Below, piece by piece: positions 48,369 to 52,224 of a stretch of DNA of 52,224 nucleotides; the first letter of the stretch is position 1; every line of letters begins with the position of its first letter. Made by a program: the position numbers and the translations under genes. The notes beneath the pieces are model-generated. The model had not been told where the DNA came from and searched no databases. It saw nothing but the letters and a program-made list of their open reading frames with translations. Origin of the DNA: Lutibacter sp. (GTDB lineage Bacteria; Bacteroidota; Bacteroidia; Flavobacteriales; Flavobacteriaceae); contig NZ_JAEINV010000021.1 of assembly GCF_016342705.1 (NCBI RefSeq), positions 1 to 52,224 on the forward strand, given 5' to 3'.

Positions 48369-51300
48369 TTAATGAGTTCCTAAGTAAATATATCCCGTAA
48401 TTGGCTTATAACCACTTCCTATTATTTTAACTATATAATAATAAGTTCCAGCTGGTAATTTATTATTTGTATTTAACGTTAACCCTGAATTATCGTGGTA
48501 ACCTTTCCAATCATTTAAATAATTAGTAGATTGATAAACAATTTTACCCCATCTATTAAATATTTGAACTTCAGCAGTAAATCCACAAGAAGCTACATCA
48601 GAAATAGTAAACGTATCATTAAAACCATCATCATTTGCAGTAACAACTTTTGATATTTTTATTGTTCCTTCTGTTGAACAAGGCAATACTATACAATCGT
48701 CATTAACGTTTACATAAACTGTAATTGATCTTCCACAAGATCCTGGTTCAGTATACACAAATTCATAATCTTTTAAATTTACAATACTAGGATCAAATAA
48801 ATCACCACTTAATCCTCCACTATTAAAACTGTCTGTCCAAGCACCTCCTGAAACATACCCTTCAATTAATAATGTTTTTAAATCATATGGAACTTCTGTT
48901 ATACATAAATCAATAGAATTTCCTTCAATTTCTTCAGGTGAATTTCCTTGACCTATCTCAATATTTATTGATGTAGAACATCCGTTAACATCTGTAACTG
49001 TAACAGAGTATAAACCTGATGCTAAATTGTTAGCTGTTGCTGTAATTTGATTATTACTCCATAAATAATTATACGGTGAGGTTCCTCCAGAAGCTACAAT
49101 TGTAGCTGTACCATCAGATAAATTAACACAACTAGGTTTATCATTTTTGCTGATAACAATACTTAAAGCATTTGTTGGTTGTTCAACAGTCACATCATGT
49201 GTAATGTTACAACCATTAACATCTGTAATTTTAACAGAATAATTACCTGCAATCACATTATTAAGGTCTTCAGTTGTTGAACCATTATTCCAAACAAATG
49301 TGTACGGAGCAACTCCTCCCTCAACTGTAATATTTATATTACCATTATCCTCTCCAAAACATTTTACATCATCTACTGTAGAAGTTACACTTAAACTTGA
49401 ACAGTTATTTGGATTTACCGATATAACAACTGTCGCTTGATCACAAGCCACTGGATTGCCAGCATCACATACTTCATAAACAAAACTATCTGTGCCAGTA
49501 AATCCAATTGTTGGTGTATATATAAATGTTCCATCAGAATTTAATACTAATATTCCATTTGCTACATTTATAATTGGAGCAGTATTCACTGTTTGAATAT
49601 CACCCTCAGGATCAAAATCATTTGATACCACATTTCCTGATAATACACTTCCTGAATTTCCATTATAAGCATCATCATTAGCATACGTATCATTTGAATT
49701 TCCATCTGTTGGGATTACCGTAATGTAAACTACCGCTGTATCACACAATACTGGATTTCCATCATCACAAATAGTATAACTAAAGGTATCAACTCCTATA
49801 AATCCAGCTGCTGGTGTATAAGTATAAGTACCATTTGAATTAATTACAACTGAACCATTATTTGGATCTGTAACTGGTGTGGTATTTACTGTAATTGGAT
49901 CTCCGTTTGGATCAAAATCATTCGGTAATAAACTTCCATCTACTGGTGTTCCCTCTTCCGTTGTTGCAGTATCATTATTTGCAACTGGTGGATCATTTTG
50001 TGTAACTGGTGTTATTCCTAATACTTCAATAGTTACTGTGGCTGTACTACAAGCCTGTGGAATTCCATTATCACAAATAGTATATTCAAAACTATCTGTT
50101 CCTACAAATCCTGTTGGTGGTGTATACGTATAAGCTCCTGAAACTGGATTTATGCTAACAACAACTCCTTCTACTGACGTAACAACCGAAGTAGTTATTG
50201 TTTGAATGTCTCCTTCTTCATCCTCATCATTCGTCAATACATTTCCAGATACACTTAAATCCATATAAGTGTTATTTATATCTGCTATTGCATACGTTGT
50301 ATTCACTCCATTTATCGTTATAACAACTGTCGCTTGATCACAAGCCACTGGATTGCCAGCATCACATACTTCATAAACAAAACTATCTGTGCCAGTAAAT
50401 CCAATTGTTGGTGTATATATAAATGTTCCATCAGAATTTAATACTAATATTCCATTTGCTACATTTATAATTGGAGCAGTATTCACTGTTTGAATATCAC
50501 CCTCAGGATCAAAATCATTTGATACCACATTTCCTGATAATACACTTCCTGAATTTCCATTATAAGCATCATCATTAGCATACGTATCATTTGAATTTCC
50601 ATCTGTTGGGATTACCGTAATGTAAACTACCGCTGTATCACACAATACTGGATTTCCATCATCACAAATAGTATAACTAAAGGTATCAACTCCTATAAAT
50701 CCAGCTGCTGGTGTATAAGTATAAGTACCATTTGAATTAATTACAACTGAACCATTATTTGGATCTGTAACTGGTGTGGTATTTACTGTAATTGGATCTC
50801 CGTTTGGATCAAAATCATTCGGTAATAAACTTCCATCTACTGGTGTTCCCTCTTCCGTTGTTGCAGTATCATTATTTGCAACTGGTGGATCATTTTGTGT
50901 AACTGGTGTTATTCCTAATACTTCAATAGTTACTGTGGCTGTACTACAAGCCTGTGGAATTCCATTATCACAAATAGTATATTCAAAACTATCTGTTCCT
51001 ACAAATCCTGTTGGTGGTGTATACGTATAAGCTCCTGAAACTGGATTTATGCTAACAACAACTCCTTCTACTGACGTAACAACCGAAGTAGTTATTGTTT
51101 GAATGTCTCCTTCTTCATCCTCATCATTCGTCAATACATTTCCAGATACACTTAAATCCATATAAGTGTTATTTATATCTGCTATTGCATACGTACAATT
51201 GTATAAAATTTCAATTTCTAATGAATCCTCCATTTTACAACCATTTGCATCTCTAACATACACGCTATAAATTCCTGCTTCCAATTCATCAAACAACCCT

Positions 51301-52224
51301 AAAGTATTAGTATATTCAACATTATCTAAGCTATAATAATATGGTGCTTCACCTCCGGAAGCACTAATTGCAAATGCTCCTTTTGAATTATTATTACAGG
51401 CTATATCAATATGTGATTCAACTAATTCAATAGCTTTCACATTACCAATTTCCTGAATTATAGTGATACTAATATTAGATTCACAACCATTTTGATTATC
51501 TCTTACTGTTACCGAATAAATACCCGGTTCTTCCACATCAATAGTTGAAGTAGTTTCTCCTGTACTCCATTTATAGCTTGCAGAACCTTGTACTATAGAA
51601 GCACTAGCATCTAATGTAACAACTGTATTATCACAAGTTAATTTCTCATTTCCCTTTATAGAAATAATTGGTTGATAATTATTTTGAGTTATCACTATTT
51701 TTTCTCCGCTAATACAACCATTATAACTATCAGTTACAACAAGTAAATACTCTCCAGGCTCTGTAACCACAAGACTTGAGCTTGTAGCACCCGAAATTAG
51801 TTTAAGATCTTTACTCCATAAATAACTCGGTGTACCTTGTATGTTATTTAATTGTGCATTTAATATAATACTAGGAGTGTTACAAGTTAAATTCGTTTGT
51901 TCCGCATTTAGAGCAATCTCCGGTTTTAAAATATTTTTAATAACCACCGCTGAACTACTTGCAGAGCAACCATTATTAATATCTGTTACAGTAACAGTAT
52001 AGTTACCTGCAACTGAAACTTCAATTGCTTTTGTTATTTGACCCGTATTCCACAAATAACTTAAATCATTTTCATTACTTGAATTTGCAACTAAAGTAAC
52101 TGTATCTTTTAAACAGCTTAACTCTTGATTTCCTGTAATTGAAATATTTGGTGCTGTTTTGTCTACAGTGACCGTTACCTCATCGGTATCAGTACATCCA
52201 TTCGATCCTGTTACAGTTACTGTA
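48369..52224 (-). CDS. Giant SprB-like T9SS adhesin, 3' part (gene runs off the window)
   Basis: About 1284 residues are visible and the frame is open to the window edge, so the true start lies outside. The upstream part has PKD/Ig-like repeats (pattern YLW/YKWSxG...GxYxVTVxDxxNGC). A SprB repeat (SGGEAPYYYSLDN ... GIYSVYVRDANGC) follows, then six cadherin/VCBS-like repeats with acidic Ca2+-binding motifs (NDEDEEGD, NDFDPNGD, NDFDPEGD) and YTYTPxxGFxGxDxFxYxICD. Two further SprB repeats come next, then the C-terminal gliding/CHU_C type-B sorting domain (NDGFNDTFTI, VQIFNRWGKIVY, LPAGTYYYIVKI). It should be exported by T9SS and displayed on the cell surface for adhesion or gliding. The six cadherin-like repeats are two DNA-identical blocks of three. 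Confidence 0.93.
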   Translation of the reverse strand, partial: TVTVTGSNGCTDTDEVTVTVDKTAPNISITGNQELSCLKDTVTLVANSSNENDLSYLWNTGQITKAIEVSVAGNYTVTVTDINNGCSASSSAVVIKNILKPEIALNAEQTNLTCNTPSIILNAQLNNIQGTPSYLWSKDLKLISGATSSSLVVTEPGEYLLVVTDSYNGCISGEKIVITQNNYQPIISIKGNEKLTCDNTVVTLDASASIVQGSASYKWSTGETTSTIDVEEPGIYSVTVRDNQNGCESNISITIIQEIGNVKAIELVESHIDIACNNNSKGAFAISASGGEAPYYYSLDNVEYTNTLGLFDELEAGIYSVYVRDANGCKMEDSLEIEILYNCTYAIADINNTYMDLSVSGNVLTNDEDEEGDIQTITTSVVTSVEGVVVSINPVSGAYTYTPPTGFVGTDSFEYTICDNGIPQACSTATVTIEVLGITPVTQNDPPVANNDTATTEEGTPVDGSLLPNDFDPNGDPITVNTTPVTDPNNGSVVINSNGTYTYTPAAGFIGVDTFSYTICDDGNPVLCDTAVVYITVIPTDGNSNDTYANDDAYNGNSGSVLSGNVVSNDFDPEGDIQTVNTAPIINVANGILVLNSDGTFIYTPTIGFTGTDSFVYEVCDAGNPVACDQATVVITINGVNTTYAIADINNTYMDLSVSGNVLTNDEDEEGDIQTITTSVVTSVEGVVVSINPVSGAYTYTPPTGFVGTDSFEYTICDNGIPQACSTATVTIEVLGITPVTQNDPPVANNDTATTEEGTPVDGSLLPNDFDPNGDPITVNTTPVTDPNNGSVVINSNGTYTYTPAAGFIGVDTFSYTICDDGNPVLCDTAVVYITVIPTDGNSNDTYANDDAYNGNSGSVLSGNVVSNDFDPEGDIQTVNTAPIINVANGILVLNSDGTFIYTPTIGFTGTDSFVYEVCDAGNPVACDQATVVISVNPNNCSSLSVTSTVDDVKCFGEDNGNINITVEGGVAPYTFVWNNGSTTEDLNNVIAGNYSVKITDVNGCNITHDVTVEQPTNALSIVISKNDKPSCVNLSDGTATIVASGGTSPYNYLWSNNQITATANNLASGLYSVTVTDVNGCSTSINIEIGQGNSPEEIEGNSIDLCITEVPYDLKTLLIEGYVSGGAWTDSFNSGGLSGDLFDPSIVNLKDYEFVYTEPGSCGRSITVYVNVNDDCIVLPCSTEGTIKISKVVTANDDGFNDTFTISDVASCGFTAEVQIFNRWGKIVYQSTNYLNDWKGYHDNSGLTLNTNNKLPAGTYYYIVKIIGSGYKPITGYIYLGTH
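49422..50297. repeat. Direct repeat inside the adhesin gene, downstream copy
   Basis: This 876-bp block appears identical to 50319-51194, at an offset of 897 bp (299 codons). It encodes three cadherin-like domains. I compared it line by line and saw no difference. Confidence 0.92.
50319..51194. repeat. Direct repeat inside the adhesin gene, upstream copy
   Basis: Second copy of the 876-bp block, separated from the first by 21 bp that differ slightly from the flanks. Identity at DNA level, including silent positions, indicates a recent duplication or ongoing gene conversion. Confidence 0.92.

Noticed and set aside
49879..51030. Two identical 84-aa plus-strand frames opposite the adhesin
   Set aside because: They are antisense shadows of the duplicated adhesin block, and their identity simply follows from the DNA repeat.

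Overview
This is an AT-rich chromosomal window that looks like core genome from a Bacteroidota bacterium, most likely a Flavobacteriaceae member. Three things support this. First, the promoters match the Bacteroidota type (TTG about 18-21 bp upstream of TAnnTTTG), and starts generally lack Shine-Dalgarno sequences. Second, there is a SprB-like giant adhesin with a type IX secretion (T9SS) type-B sorting domain, followed by PorP/SprF and OmpA partners. Third, there are lineage-typical families such as DUF6146, DUF3127, MnmD and the eukaryote-like peptidase M49. I cannot name the genus. No prophage, integron, CRISPR array, rRNA operon or complete insertion sequence is visible.

Layout. 1-5.1 kb: end of an unknown gene, tRNA-Leu(UAG), an M20 dipeptidase, an SRPBCC/GyrI-like protein and a lipoprotein dipeptidyl-peptidase III. 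5.1-10.1 kb: short-chain dehydrogenase, MazG-like pyrophosphohydrolase, the nadA-nadB NAD synthesis pair and ilvE. 10.3-16.5 kb: mnmD, a 44-aa membrane peptide, a GT2/flippase-like pair, ruvC, a monooxygenase-fold protein, hemW, a YjbR protein and an AraC regulator; several of these genes start with TTG or GTG. 16.8-19 kb: an alpha-ketoglutarate-semialdehyde-type dehydrogenase and a MarR regulator. 19.2-25.9 kb: a divergent bS21 gene abutting a GNAT acetyltransferase, then an M20D amidohydrolase and two different PLP racemases, then an S28/S37 lipoprotein peptidase and a DUF4407 protein. 26-35.9 kb: phnA-like, tag, DUF6146 lipoprotein, rlmN, queA, aroA, a large secreted BNR/Vps10-like protein, MazG-like and aat. 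36-44 kb: DUF3127 OB-fold-like protein with an SSB-type tail, flavin reductase, an orphan histidine kinase, HIT, greA, a Rieske-like lipoprotein, purK-purE and an M3 oligopeptidase. 44-52 kb: a CAP-domain lipoprotein, a structured intergenic region with two related hairpin elements, and the 3' part of a T9SS adhesin operon on the minus strand.

How the genes work together. Much of the window is housekeeping (NAD, purine, shikimate and branched-chain amino acid metabolism, tRNA/rRNA modification). It also carries many peptidases (M20, M49, M3, S28/S37, M20D), which suggests peptide use as nutrient. The coding frames themselves are fairly ordinary. The observations most worth a second look are: the bS21-like/GNAT/M20D/double-racemase cassette; the pair of compensatorily substituted hairpins near 45.2 and 45.4 kb; a possible attenuator in the greA leader; promoters built into terminators; a two-copy family of about 80-90 bp interspersed repeats; and an apparently identical 876-bp direct repeat inside the adhesin gene.

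All functional calls come from reading motifs and from family knowledge. No database search was run, and promoter calls are pattern matches only.
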